From: a virus
Reading direction: 5' to 3' (one strand)
Virus record (IMG/VR): IMGVR_UViG_3300035204_000687
Location: 1 to 20,017 of that record
DNA: 20,017 bases
Shown here: piece by piece, positions 1-6,441 of the stretch
How the letters are laid out: each line of letters begins with the position of its first letter
Numbering within the stretch: the stretch's first letter is position 1
Translations under genes and position numbers: made by a program
The notes under the pieces: generated by a model
Databases searched by the model: none
Told to the model about the DNA's origin: nothing
What the model saw: the letters and a program-made list of their open reading frames with translations, nothing else

Positions 1-378
1 TTTTCTTGGATATACCGTTTGTGTTTGGTTATCCATTTTTGTTGTCTCTTTGGGTGTATAATCATGTTGTACACAAACAACTGCTTTAGATGGATCACAA
101 TATTTTACAAGTTCATGTGATGGAATTTTCCATAAAAAATCACAATCACAAAATACTGCCCAACCTTTATAATCATTTAGATATGGAACAAAAAATCTTG
201 TAAAAGTAAATTCAGTTGTTGCAAGTTTATCTACAGGTCTTGTGTAAATTCCTTGTTCTCTCATTTGTTGTTGTTTTAATGGAATAACTTCTGCAGAAGG
301 ATCTCTACGTTTAATACTGTGTTCACATACTTGATATGCTATGTCTTCTCTACTGTCATGTCCTACGTAAATTTTCAT
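1..378 (-). CDS. Partial GT-A type glycosyltransferase (N-terminal 126 residues)
   Basis: The open frame begins at ATG 378-376 and runs off the left edge. It starts MKIYVGHDSREDIAYQV and contains FTFTRFFVPYL followed by FCDCDFLW (about residues 76-83). The DCD triplet at 78-80 is the DxD-type metal and nucleotide-sugar binding motif of GT-A folds, and the layout resembles GT8-like enzymes found in marine phage genomes. The expected role is transfer of a sugar from a nucleotide sugar to an unknown acceptor (host surface glycan, phage DNA or virion protein). The start lies 23 bp inside the HAD gene, so the two are probably co-translated. No Shine-Dalgarno sequence is close to the ATG. The C-terminal half, needed to define the family, is outside the window. 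Confidence 0.7.
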   Translation of the reverse strand, partial: MKIYVGHDSREDIAYQVCEHSIKRRDPSAEVIPLKQQQMREQGIYTRPVDKLATTEFTFTRFFVPYLNDYKGWAVFCDCDFLWKIPSHELVKYCDPSKAVVCVQHDYTPKETTKMDNQTQTVYPRK

Positions 379-991
379 GTGCAATCTTATGTACCTCTTT
401 CCAAGTACTTACACGGGTTACATCAGGATGTTTAAACTCTTGGTTATATTGATGATCAATAATAATACATTTCAATCCAAATTTAAGTCCAGTTTCTACG
501 TTATATGGTTTATCTTCTACCCAAAGTAATCCTGTATCTTTAAATTGTTCAAGCACCGTATCCTTATCTTGACCTGTGTCTAATATATGATAGTTACTGA
601 AAACAGTGTCTCCAAACACCTCTGCTAACCGTCTTTTCCGCAACGCTTGTGCTGGTAAGTCAGAAGTCTGACTAGTTATAGGTATAAAAGTCCACCCCTC
701 AGCATGTAGCAGTTTTACCCATTGTACACAGTCTGGTATAGGTTCTTGTGTACCCATCCAAGCACTTTTATTGAACTCTCTTATTTCTTTTCTAATTTGA
801 AATTTAGTTAGGCCAAACCTTTCGGCCATTTCGTACGTGTTCTCTTTGTCTGGCAATAGTTTGTACGGAAATATTTTTTCTCCTTGTTCGTTATAGTAAT
901 TACGTTGTAACATCCATTTAGTGAAATGGGTTTCCCATTCAAGTAATACACCGTCTACGTCTGTAAGAATTATTCTATTTGATATCGGCAT
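356..991 (-). CDS. HAD-superfamily hydrolase (phosphatase-like)
   Basis: A 211-residue protein with the haloacid dehalogenase pattern. Motif I is LTDVDGVL, with the nucleophile and acid-base aspartates at about residues 11 and 13. A motif II-like threonine lies in PITSQTS (about 106). The acidic metal-binding motif is in LLWVEDKPYN (about 159-160). Expected chemistry is Mg-dependent phosphoester hydrolysis; a nucleotide or sugar phosphate substrate is plausible but not shown. I chose ATG 991-989 because AGGA lies 7 nt upstream, in the 3' end of uvsY; an in-frame TTG at 1006 would add only five residues. It overlaps uvsY upstream by 17 bp and the glycosyltransferase downstream by 23 bp, which suggests one translationally coupled unit. 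Confidence 0.75.
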   Translation of the reverse strand: MPISNRIILTDVDGVLLEWETHFTKWMLQRNYYNEQGEKIFPYKLLPDKENTYEMAERFGLTKFQIRKEIREFNKSAWMGTQEPIPDCVQWVKLLHAEGWTFIPITSQTSDLPAQALRKRRLAEVFGDTVFSNYHILDTGQDKDTVLEQFKDTGLLWVEDKPYNVETGLKFGLKCIIIDHQYNQEFKHPDVTRVSTWKEVHKIAHENLRRT

Positions 992-1442
992 CTTCCATTC
1001 CTGCAACTCTTAGTTTAACAATGTTTGTAATTTGCCATTGTTTTTGATCAAGTCCTTTTGTGATGCCTAGCCATTGGTTTCTTAGTAATGCAAATTCGTT
1101 TATAATTTTTTCCATATCTACTACATCTTGCTCGCCATCTGTGTATTTTTCAGCATCTCTACTTGACAATGCTCTATTGTAATTTTCTAAATATTTTTTA
1201 AATGATTTGGATTTTGTTCTACGCAATTCAATATTTAGATAATTTAATATTGCTTCTATCTCTTGTAATTGATTAAAACGTTGTTCAACTATGCCAGGTA
1301 ATGCCGCTGATGCTTTTTCTAAATTTCCGTATATACGAATTTCTTTTTTTGCGTTTTGAAGTTCTTGATCGTAATGTGTTATACAATCTGGAATCTTATT
1401 TAAATTTCTACTTACTTCGCTATACCAATTAATTGTCTTCAT
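975..1442 (-). CDS. uvsY: UvsY-like recombination mediator
   Basis: A 155-residue protein starting MKTINWYSEV. The best family evidence is the C-terminal half: a Tyr/Glu-rich stretch (SSRDAEKYTDGEQDVVDMEKI), then a helical segment with NQWLGITKGLDQKQWQITNIVKLR, like UvsY proteins of T4-like cyanophages and marine phages (T4 UvsY is 137 residues). UvsY helps load the UvsX recombinase onto gp32-coated single-stranded DNA. Position supports this: gp32, uvsX and this gene lie in one minus-strand run with only an 80-residue gene between. ATG 1442 overlaps the end of that upstream gene by 14 bp; a TTG at 1481 would overlap much more and was rejected. No strong Shine-Dalgarno is visible, so coupling is likely. 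Confidence 0.72.
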   Translation of the reverse strand: MKTINWYSEVSRNLNKIPDCITHYDQELQNAKKEIRIYGNLEKASAALPGIVEQRFNQLQEIEAILNYLNIELRRTKSKSFKKYLENYNRALSSRDAEKYTDGEQDVVDMEKIINEFALLRNQWLGITKGLDQKQWQITNIVKLRVAGMEDADIK

Positions 1443-1671
1443 ATCGATCGTCGTAATCTTCGTCCTCTTTATATTCCTCAAATATTGTATCTACCGCTTC
1501 TTCTAACTTTGTATCAAAATCACTTATTGATTTAATTTCCTCATGTGGAACGCCTATATCATCTAAGCATTTTACAAAGTCTATAGCGGCATCTAATTTT
1601 TGTTTCTCAGGAACATAGTGAACGATTGCATTCCACAATCTTTCGATATCTTCTTGTGTCATTTCTACCAT
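1429..1671 (-). CDS. Small acidic protein between uvsX and uvsY
   Basis: An 80-residue protein, MVEMTQEDIERLWNAIVHYVPEKQKLDAAIDFVKCLDD, with a strongly acidic tail (EEYKEDEDYDDRYEDN). No catalytic motif or membrane segment is seen; it reads as a small helical protein. I recall similar short proteins next to uvsX and uvsY in marine T4-like phages, where they remain uncharacterised. Its ATG shares one base with the uvsX stop codon (TAATG), so translation is probably coupled to uvsX. A second ATG three codons in (1662) is an alternative start. The acidic tail could mimic DNA or bind a recombination partner, but that is speculation. Confidence 0.8.
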   Translation of the reverse strand: MVEMTQEDIERLWNAIVHYVPEKQKLDAAIDFVKCLDDIGVPHEEIKSISDFDTKLEEAVDTIFEEYKEDEDYDDRYEDN

Positions 1672-2714
1672 TATTCTTCCTTAGGTTGATCTATGCTTAA
1701 TTTATCAAAATCTTGCATAAGCATATCTAATTTGGAGCCAACCCAGGCTTTTCTAAACTCAAGATGTTCTTTTCCTGTAGAATCTATATATTTTAGTCTA
1801 TTTCCTTGTTGTGTTAACACGCCTTTTTTCTCAAATAAGTCTACTAATCCACTATAAGGATCCATACCTGTATCGTAAGGAATTTTAACTTGTACACTTT
1901 CAAAAGGTTTAGCATATCTTGTTTTCATTACTTTACAAGCCGCTCTAATACCTCTAACATCAGATATTTTATTACCTTTTTCGTCTTCTTTAAGTTTAAG
2001 TTTTTTCATTGCAATAACAATTGAACTTGCATAAATGAACCCTTGTCCGCCTGATATTTTATCATCAGGATCAAACATATCTTGTGATGCGTATGTATGA
2101 TTAGTTGCTACAAGTCCTACATTCCAACTACCAAACATATTAACACAGTTTCTAACAAGTGCAGTTAAGGCCTTAGGTTTCCTACCTAAATCACCTTTCA
2201 TTTCACCTTTTTCAAACTGGTCAACATCTGTTGGAGTTAGCAACATACCTAAAGAATCTATAACAAATAATACTTTAGGTGCTTCTTCTTTGTTATCTGC
2301 GTGTTGATCTTTGTACCCTTTCATAAACTCTGAAACAGTTTTTGCTACATCATCGACCATAGATAAACTTAATTTTAAAAGTTTGTCTTCTGATGTATTA
2401 ACTTTTAATGCTTGTAACCATTGTTCATCTAAAGCATTCTCAGAATCAATTAGTATAACAAATATACCTTGGTCCTGTGCGTTCTTAATAATGTTGCCTG
2501 ATGCTATGTATGATTTACCTGCACCAGACTCACCGGCAAGTACTGATACTTTGCCTAGGGGAATTCCTTTGTTAAAATCTCCTGATATTAAATAATTTAA
2601 AGCATAGTTTCCTGTGCTTATCCAATCTGTTGGATCACTAAAGCCAATACCTAACCCTTGTATTGATTTGGTTATACTTTTTCTAAATTTTGTTGCGTCA
2701 AATACTTTTGTCAT
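1671..2714 (-). CDS. uvsX: UvsX recombinase (RecA/Rad51 family)
   Basis: A 347-residue RecA-fold ATPase that forms filaments on single-stranded DNA and drives strand exchange for recombination-dependent replication. Walker A is GESGAGKS (residues 61-68), the catalytic glutamate region is LIDSENALDEQW (about 88-99), and Walker B is VLFVIDSLGML (about 148-158). A loop-2-like segment includes ATNHTYASQDMFDPDDKISGGQGFIY. Length is close to T4 UvsX (about 390) and cyanophage homologues. The ATG at 2714 has AAGGA 5-6 nt upstream. Its promoter is an apparently perfect sigma70 site immediately before the gene. The next gene starts on its stop codon, and gp32 lies just upstream, as expected for partners in one recombination machine. 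Confidence 0.96.
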   Translation of the reverse strand: MTKVFDATKFRKSITKSIQGLGIGFSDPTDWISTGNYALNYLISGDFNKGIPLGKVSVLAGESGAGKSYIASGNIIKNAQDQGIFVILIDSENALDEQWLQALKVNTSEDKLLKLSLSMVDDVAKTVSEFMKGYKDQHADNKEEAPKVLFVIDSLGMLLTPTDVDQFEKGEMKGDLGRKPKALTALVRNCVNMFGSWNVGLVATNHTYASQDMFDPDDKISGGQGFIYASSIVIAMKKLKLKEDEKGNKISDVRGIRAACKVMKTRYAKPFESVQVKIPYDTGMDPYSGLVDLFEKKGVLTQQGNRLKYIDSTGKEHLEFRKAWVGSKLDMLMQDFDKLSIDQPKEE

Positions 2715-2725
2715 AATTTCCTTTT

Positions 2726-2754
2726 ATTATAATACACAAGGCCCTAACTGTCAA
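2726..2754 (-). promoter_or_regulatory. Sigma70-type promoter of uvsX
   Basis: On the minus strand TTGACA (2754-2749) is followed by 17 bp and TATAAT (2731-2726), matching the bacterial sigma70 consensus in both hexamers and spacing. The ATG of uvsX is 11 nt after the -10 box, so the predicted leader would be only about five bases. The -35 box lies in the loop and the spacer in one arm of the gp32-uvsX hairpin. Confidence 0.75.
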
Positions 2755-2768
2755 TTGTTAAGGCCTTG
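2737..2768 (-). terminator. Hairpin between gp32 and uvsX, possible terminator
   Basis: Arms 2768-2757 (CAAGGCCTTAAC) and 2748-2737 (GTTAGGGCCTTG) pair over 12 positions around an 8-nt loop. The single non-Watson-Crick position is a U-G wobble in minus-strand RNA but an A-C clash in plus-strand RNA, so the structure fits minus-strand transcripts. The following bases are AU-rich without a solid U-run, so termination may be partial, or it may be a 3' stabilising hairpin for gp32 mRNA. Confidence 0.6.
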
Positions 2769-2780
2769 GTAAATGTCAGA

Positions 2781-3752
2781 TTATTTTGCTTGTCTTGATC
2801 TTATTAGTTTTAAAATATCTTCTGCTCTTTTGGCACTATCAGTATTAGTAGTAGCCGCTGGTGCAGGAGCCGCCTCTGTTTTCACTTCAGCATTTACCGG
2901 ATCAGCAGTTTTTTCAACTGCTACAGGTCTATCTGCTGTTGGTACAGATACTTGTGAACTTTGGTAAGCCATACCAGCAGGTCTAAAGTATTGTCCATAC
3001 TTCTCAAGATCATAAGCCTCACCGTCTACAGATTTTTCAAATAATTCTTTGATTATTTTTACTTCTGCATCAGTTGGTTCTTTTGGTCTAAAGTCGTTTA
3101 GATTGTGTAATCCAAATTTGTCAATAGCCGCTCTTTCGTTTTCGTCGAGTGCTCTTTCTCTTCTTGACCATTTTGAAGTTGAGTAATCAGCATAACCACC
3201 TTTGGTAGTTTTGTTTATTCTAAAATCAACACCTTTTACACTATCAGTTGGCAACTCTTCCATTTCTGGATCTAGTAATGCCGCTCTAATAATATTAAAG
3301 ATTTGCGGTCCAATTATAAATCTTCTAATTGGATTTTCAGGTGTTGAGTCCTCTGCTAATGGATTTGTTGTAACAAAACCTTGGAAAATATAACTTTTCT
3401 TTTTCCAATATTTTCTGCCCATGTCTTCCATGCTTTTATCTTTAAACCATGGTCTAACTTCTGTTAGTACCGGACAAGTTTTGCCATACATTTCCATACA
3501 AGGAACTTGTACTGTAACTGGTCTAGAATCAGTTTGACCTTTAATACCTGCAAAAGGTAATTTGATCATATTTCTTTCAGTCCAGAAAAATGTATTATTC
3601 GTATCCTTATCTGGTAAGAATCTAACGACTACTTCCGAGCCTTCAGATATATTCCAGTGTGGGTAAATGGCGTTGTCTCCGCCTGTTGATGAACCCGAGC
3701 GATTTGGTTCTTGTGATTTTAACTTCGCCCTTATTTCAGCCAATGTAGCCAT
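2781..3752 (-). CDS. 32: gp32 single-stranded DNA-binding protein
   Basis: A 323-residue homologue of T4 gp32 (301 residues), which coats single-stranded DNA and organises replication and recombination. The N-terminus (MATLAEIRAKLKSQ) is the short basic helix expected for cooperative self-binding. The OB-fold core includes VVVRFLPDKDTNNTFFWTERNMIKLPF and the region VPCMEMYGKTCPVL. An Ala/Pro/Thr-rich linker (about 285-305) leads to a terminal helix AEDILKLIRSRQAK. In the zinc region only two cysteines (85 and 93) are evident, fewer than the one His and three Cys of T4. The ATG at 3752 has a strong AGGAGG Shine-Dalgarno. It has its own sigma70-type promoter and a hairpin after its stop, so it looks like a separately expressed unit. 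Confidence 0.92.
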   Translation of the reverse strand: MATLAEIRAKLKSQEPNRSGSSTGGDNAIYPHWNISEGSEVVVRFLPDKDTNNTFFWTERNMIKLPFAGIKGQTDSRPVTVQVPCMEMYGKTCPVLTEVRPWFKDKSMEDMGRKYWKKKSYIFQGFVTTNPLAEDSTPENPIRRFIIGPQIFNIIRAALLDPEMEELPTDSVKGVDFRINKTTKGGYADYSTSKWSRRERALDENERAAIDKFGLHNLNDFRPKEPTDAEVKIIKELFEKSVDGEAYDLEKYGQYFRPAGMAYQSSQVSVPTADRPVAVEKTADPVNAEVKTEAAPAPAATTNTDSAKRAEDILKLIRSRQAK

Positions 3753-3760
3753 AATGTAAG

Positions 3761-3788
3761 CCTCCTATTTTGCCTATGTTTTTGCCTA
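3761..3788 (-). promoter_or_regulatory. Repeated leader element and Shine-Dalgarno of gp32
   Basis: TAGGCAAAA occurs twice in tandem in the leader (3788-3780 and 3776-3768), followed at once by a third partial copy that forms the Shine-Dalgarno, TAGGAGG (3767-3761). The stretch is purine-rich and apparently unstructured. In T4, gp32 represses its own mRNA by binding an unstructured repeat-containing leader up to the ribosome site. This arrangement would suit the same control, but that is inferred. Confidence 0.45.
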
Positions 3789-3811
3789 AATGTATATTAA
3801 GCATTAACTAT

Positions 3812-3840
3812 AATATACAACTATATTTATCTAATGTCTA
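3812..3840 (-). promoter_or_regulatory. Sigma70-type promoter of gp32
   Basis: TAGACA (3840-3835), 17 bp, then TATATT (3817-3812); each hexamer differs from consensus at one position. The predicted start is near 3805, giving a leader of about 50 nt that includes the repeated element. A GATAAATA box matching the late consensus lies within the spacer (3831-3824), so early and late transcription could both enter gp32. The rest of the 111-bp gap (3753-3863) shows no further gene. Confidence 0.55.
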
Positions 3841-3863
3841 CTGTTATTATTGGTAAAGTACTA

Positions 3864-4223
3864 TTATTTTGTATTAGACAGATTGGACCTAGAAATGTCA
3901 TTAATTTCATCTTCAAGTTCTTCAACATCTTCTAGTAAATCGTCTAAGGCTTCTTGTAAGTATTCAATCTTCAAGTCTTGTTTAGCATCATCAGGTAATG
4001 CACCAAGTTCACCTCGTGGCCATTTAACACGAAACTCAGTATTCATTGCTGTAGTGTCTTGCATTCTAATAACATCTAATTGTAATTGAGATATTTTTGC
4101 TTGTAATGAAAAGTAAACACCAGCAATAGCTAATATTCCTAGAACAATACCGACTAGAGTTTTTACATCTAAATTTACTTTACTTGTCTGCGTTACTGTT
4201 ATCTGATCTTGCGACTTCCTCAT
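3864..4223 (-). CDS. Small single-pass membrane protein with acidic coiled coil
   Basis: A 119-residue protein with a short polar N-terminus, one clear membrane span (TLVGIVLGILAIAGVYFSL, residues 22-40), a middle segment with FRVKWPRGELGALPDDAKQ, and an acidic helix likely to coil (about 82-112). No signal-peptidase site or lipobox is seen. Function is not recognised; one-span phage proteins of this size include lysis accessory and membrane-anchoring factors, and nothing here decides between them. The ATG at 4223 has AAGGG about 8 nt upstream, only a few bases after the stop of the 729-residue gene, so it is probably the distal gene of that unit. Confidence 0.7.
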   Translation of the reverse strand: MRKSQDQITVTQTSKVNLDVKTLVGIVLGILAIAGVYFSLQAKISQLQLDVIRMQDTTAMNTEFRVKWPRGELGALPDDAKQDLKIEYLQEALDDLLEDVEELEDEINDISRSNLSNTK

Positions 4224-4237
4224 AAGTCATGCCCTTG

Positions 4238-6427
4238 TTAATGGTAATTTGCTAATTGAGTGATTCTCTCAATTTCTGCTTCAACGCCTGCTATGTTCTG
4301 TGCGTTTTCATCTGCTTTGGCTTTGATAGCCGCTACTATTTTTGATCTTGATTCGTTAATTGATTCAACTGGACCTACATCTTTGCCCCAATTTGGATTT
4401 GTTTCAGCATCTGCTTTTTGTTGTGCTATGCTTTGATCAATTCTTTCGTCTTTATCCATTTTTAATTTGTTAAAATTTTTAGAAAGATAAGCCATTGCTA
4501 CTTTTGAATCATTTGTTTTAAATGCTGATGCACCATCTTTATCTAATACGTCATAAACAGTTTTGCCAGTTTGATCATCTTTGTACATTGACACATAAGG
4601 TTTAATATCTTCAAATGTTACTTGTTCTCCGGCAAATGCTGGTTCTTTTTTCATTAGTTCTTTTTTACGCTGTATCAGTGCTCTTACAGTTTCAGGATCT
4701 TTAGATGTGTTTGGATCCAGTTGTATATTTTGTAATGCTTTTAATTTTTCTTCTCTATCTTTTTCATCTTTAGGTTCTCTAGCATATTCGTCTATGCCGT
4801 TAACCCAATTTTCAAATGCTTCTGTTGGCGAATGTGCTTTACCTTTAATATCTTTTTTAGGATTGTAATCTGCAGGATCGATTTCTTGTCTGTCTTTTAA
4901 ATATCTTTGTGCTAATTGTATTGCAATTTTTTTATTTTTGTTATGATCTACATCAGGCTTAAAGAATGGTTCACCTTCTTGGCTAACTGCATCTGCTACT
5001 CTAGAAGCAAAGTTTGCCACTCTATCTTCAGCACCTGTTTTTGTAAGCATTCTCGATGCTATATCTGATAAAATGTTTAGTAAACCTGAATTTTTACTTT
5101 CTTCTGCACCTTTATATTTTGTTACGTGAGATGGAACTTTTTTGTTTAACATAATTTTACTTTCAGGATCTGTTAAGAAACTTTGCACAACAGCACCGTG
5201 GTCTACTGCTGGTTCTACTGGTGCATCAATTGGTTCATCACCTGGATCTAATTCTTGTACTTGTGATTCACCTCGTAACATTGGATTAGAAGCTACAAAT
5301 TGTTTCCATTCAGGAGATGCTTCAAAATCATCCATACTTTTATATTTGTTTTGTTGTTTAAACATTAATTCTATTTGCGAACCATAATCACCAAGACTAA
5401 CTGCACTTTCTTCTTTTGGTGCTTCTAGTTCACTCATAATTTTATTAATAAGTGGAAGTGCATCTTCTACTCTGTTGTCTAAATTTTTAAGTGTAAATTT
5501 TTCTCTTAATTTGTTTACTGTTTCGTCGTCTAATATTTGTTCGTCTGCTGTTTTAAAATCTTTACTTGCATTTTCGTAATGAGATTGCTTTGATAAGTTT
5601 CTCATATACTCTCTTAAATTTTCTAATTTTAATTTAGTTTGTTCTATAATATCGCCTGCATTATCATTTAATTGGTCTTTGTGTGAAACGTATCTAGAAA
5701 AAGAATTTAATTTTGCGATATCTTCTGATGTTTGTATAATGTGTTCACCAAATTCATCATGTGGTCTTCCACCGTTAGCAACGTGTCTTGTCATTGCTCT
5801 TGCACCTGCTAGGTGTGTTAATGGATACTTAAATCTTTCACCGTCTTCGTTTTCAATGTATAATGATTCAATATGTCTTGATCTAGAACCAGGAATTTCT
5901 TCATCAACTTTTCCTGAGTGTCTAATTATTAATCTTGTTTTGTCTAAGTTTTCGTATGAACGTTTTGCTGTTCCTGTTAAACCCTCTTTAACTTCAACAC
6001 CTGCTAGTTTAGTAATTCTATTAAGTTCTTCTGACATGTCATCAGTATTTACCGTTTGATTCGTATCTGCGAGATTTTGATAATCCTGCTTCGTTAGGTT
6101 AGATTTAGTAATATCTCTTACGTCAAACGTTAAACTGTGTTCTACAGCGAAATCTTTAAGTTCTTTTAAAAACGCATACCATTCATCTTTTTCGCTTTCG
6201 TCTATTTTCTCAACTAAATCACGGTTGTAGTATACTTTCATATTTTCACCGTCTGCTATACTAATGCTTACTGAGCCAAATGTGTCTGAATCTGGTTGCC
6301 ATTCAAATTCAAAAAATACTGCTTCTGAGGCATCTGCTGTTGCACCACCATTTTCGTCGCCAATTTTAATGTTTGAAAACTGCGATCTAATTTTGTTAAA
6401 CAAGTCTTGTGATGTTTTAGGATTCAT
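4238..6427 (-). CDS. Large phage protein of unknown function (729 aa), LAGV-motif
   Basis: A 729-residue charged, mostly soluble protein without a recognised enzyme signature. An N-terminal globular region (about 34-105; FFEFEWQPDSDTFGSVSI, then KDEWYAFLKELKDFAVEHSLTF) precedes MSEELNRITKLAGVEV (about 131-146). The next segment (about 155-245) is rich in conserved-looking motifs (RLIIRHSGKVDEEIPGSRSR, LTHLAGARAMTRHVANGG). The second half is helical, with a Pro/Asp/Glu linker (about 385-410). The C-terminus ERITQLANYH echoes the LAGV motif. Similar proteins occur in marine T4-like phages; an internal head or other virion role is plausible but unproven. It starts six nt after an AATAAATA box formed over the gp17 stop, with no Shine-Dalgarno. 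Confidence 0.8.
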   Translation of the reverse strand: MNPKTSQDLFNKIRSQFSNIKIGDENGGATADASEAVFFEFEWQPDSDTFGSVSISIADGENMKVYYNRDLVEKIDESEKDEWYAFLKELKDFAVEHSLTFDVRDITKSNLTKQDYQNLADTNQTVNTDDMSEELNRITKLAGVEVKEGLTGTAKRSYENLDKTRLIIRHSGKVDEEIPGSRSRHIESLYIENEDGERFKYPLTHLAGARAMTRHVANGGRPHDEFGEHIIQTSEDIAKLNSFSRYVSHKDQLNDNAGDIIEQTKLKLENLREYMRNLSKQSHYENASKDFKTADEQILDDETVNKLREKFTLKNLDNRVEDALPLINKIMSELEAPKEESAVSLGDYGSQIELMFKQQNKYKSMDDFEASPEWKQFVASNPMLRGESQVQELDPGDEPIDAPVEPAVDHGAVVQSFLTDPESKIMLNKKVPSHVTKYKGAEESKNSGLLNILSDIASRMLTKTGAEDRVANFASRVADAVSQEGEPFFKPDVDHNKNKKIAIQLAQRYLKDRQEIDPADYNPKKDIKGKAHSPTEAFENWVNGIDEYAREPKDEKDREEKLKALQNIQLDPNTSKDPETVRALIQRKKELMKKEPAFAGEQVTFEDIKPYVSMYKDDQTGKTVYDVLDKDGASAFKTNDSKVAMAYLSKNFNKLKMDKDERIDQSIAQQKADAETNPNWGKDVGPVESINESRSKIVAAIKAKADENAQNIAGVEAEIERITQLANYH

Positions 6428-6433
6428 ATAGTG

Positions 6434-6441
6434 TATTTATT
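6434..6441 (-). promoter_or_regulatory. Late-type box AATAAATA before the 729-aa gene
   Basis: AATAAATA on the minus strand fits the T4-like late consensus NATAAATA exactly. It overlaps the TAA stop of gp17 and ends 6 nt before the ATG at 6427. A start at the usual distance would fall at or beside the initiation codon. Confidence 0.5.

Noticed and set aside
375-378. Independent promoter for the glycosyltransferase gene
   Set aside because: No sigma70 or late box lies near; overlap with the HAD gene explains its expression.
1442-1481. TTG 1481 start for uvsY
   Set aside because: Rare start codon and more overlap with the preceding gene; ATG 1442 gives a normal stop-start overlap.
3795-3807. 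MotA-like box (AATGCTTAA) in the gp32 leader
   Set aside because: It resembles the T4 middle promoter box, but no -10 hexamer lies at the right distance and no MotA gene is in view.
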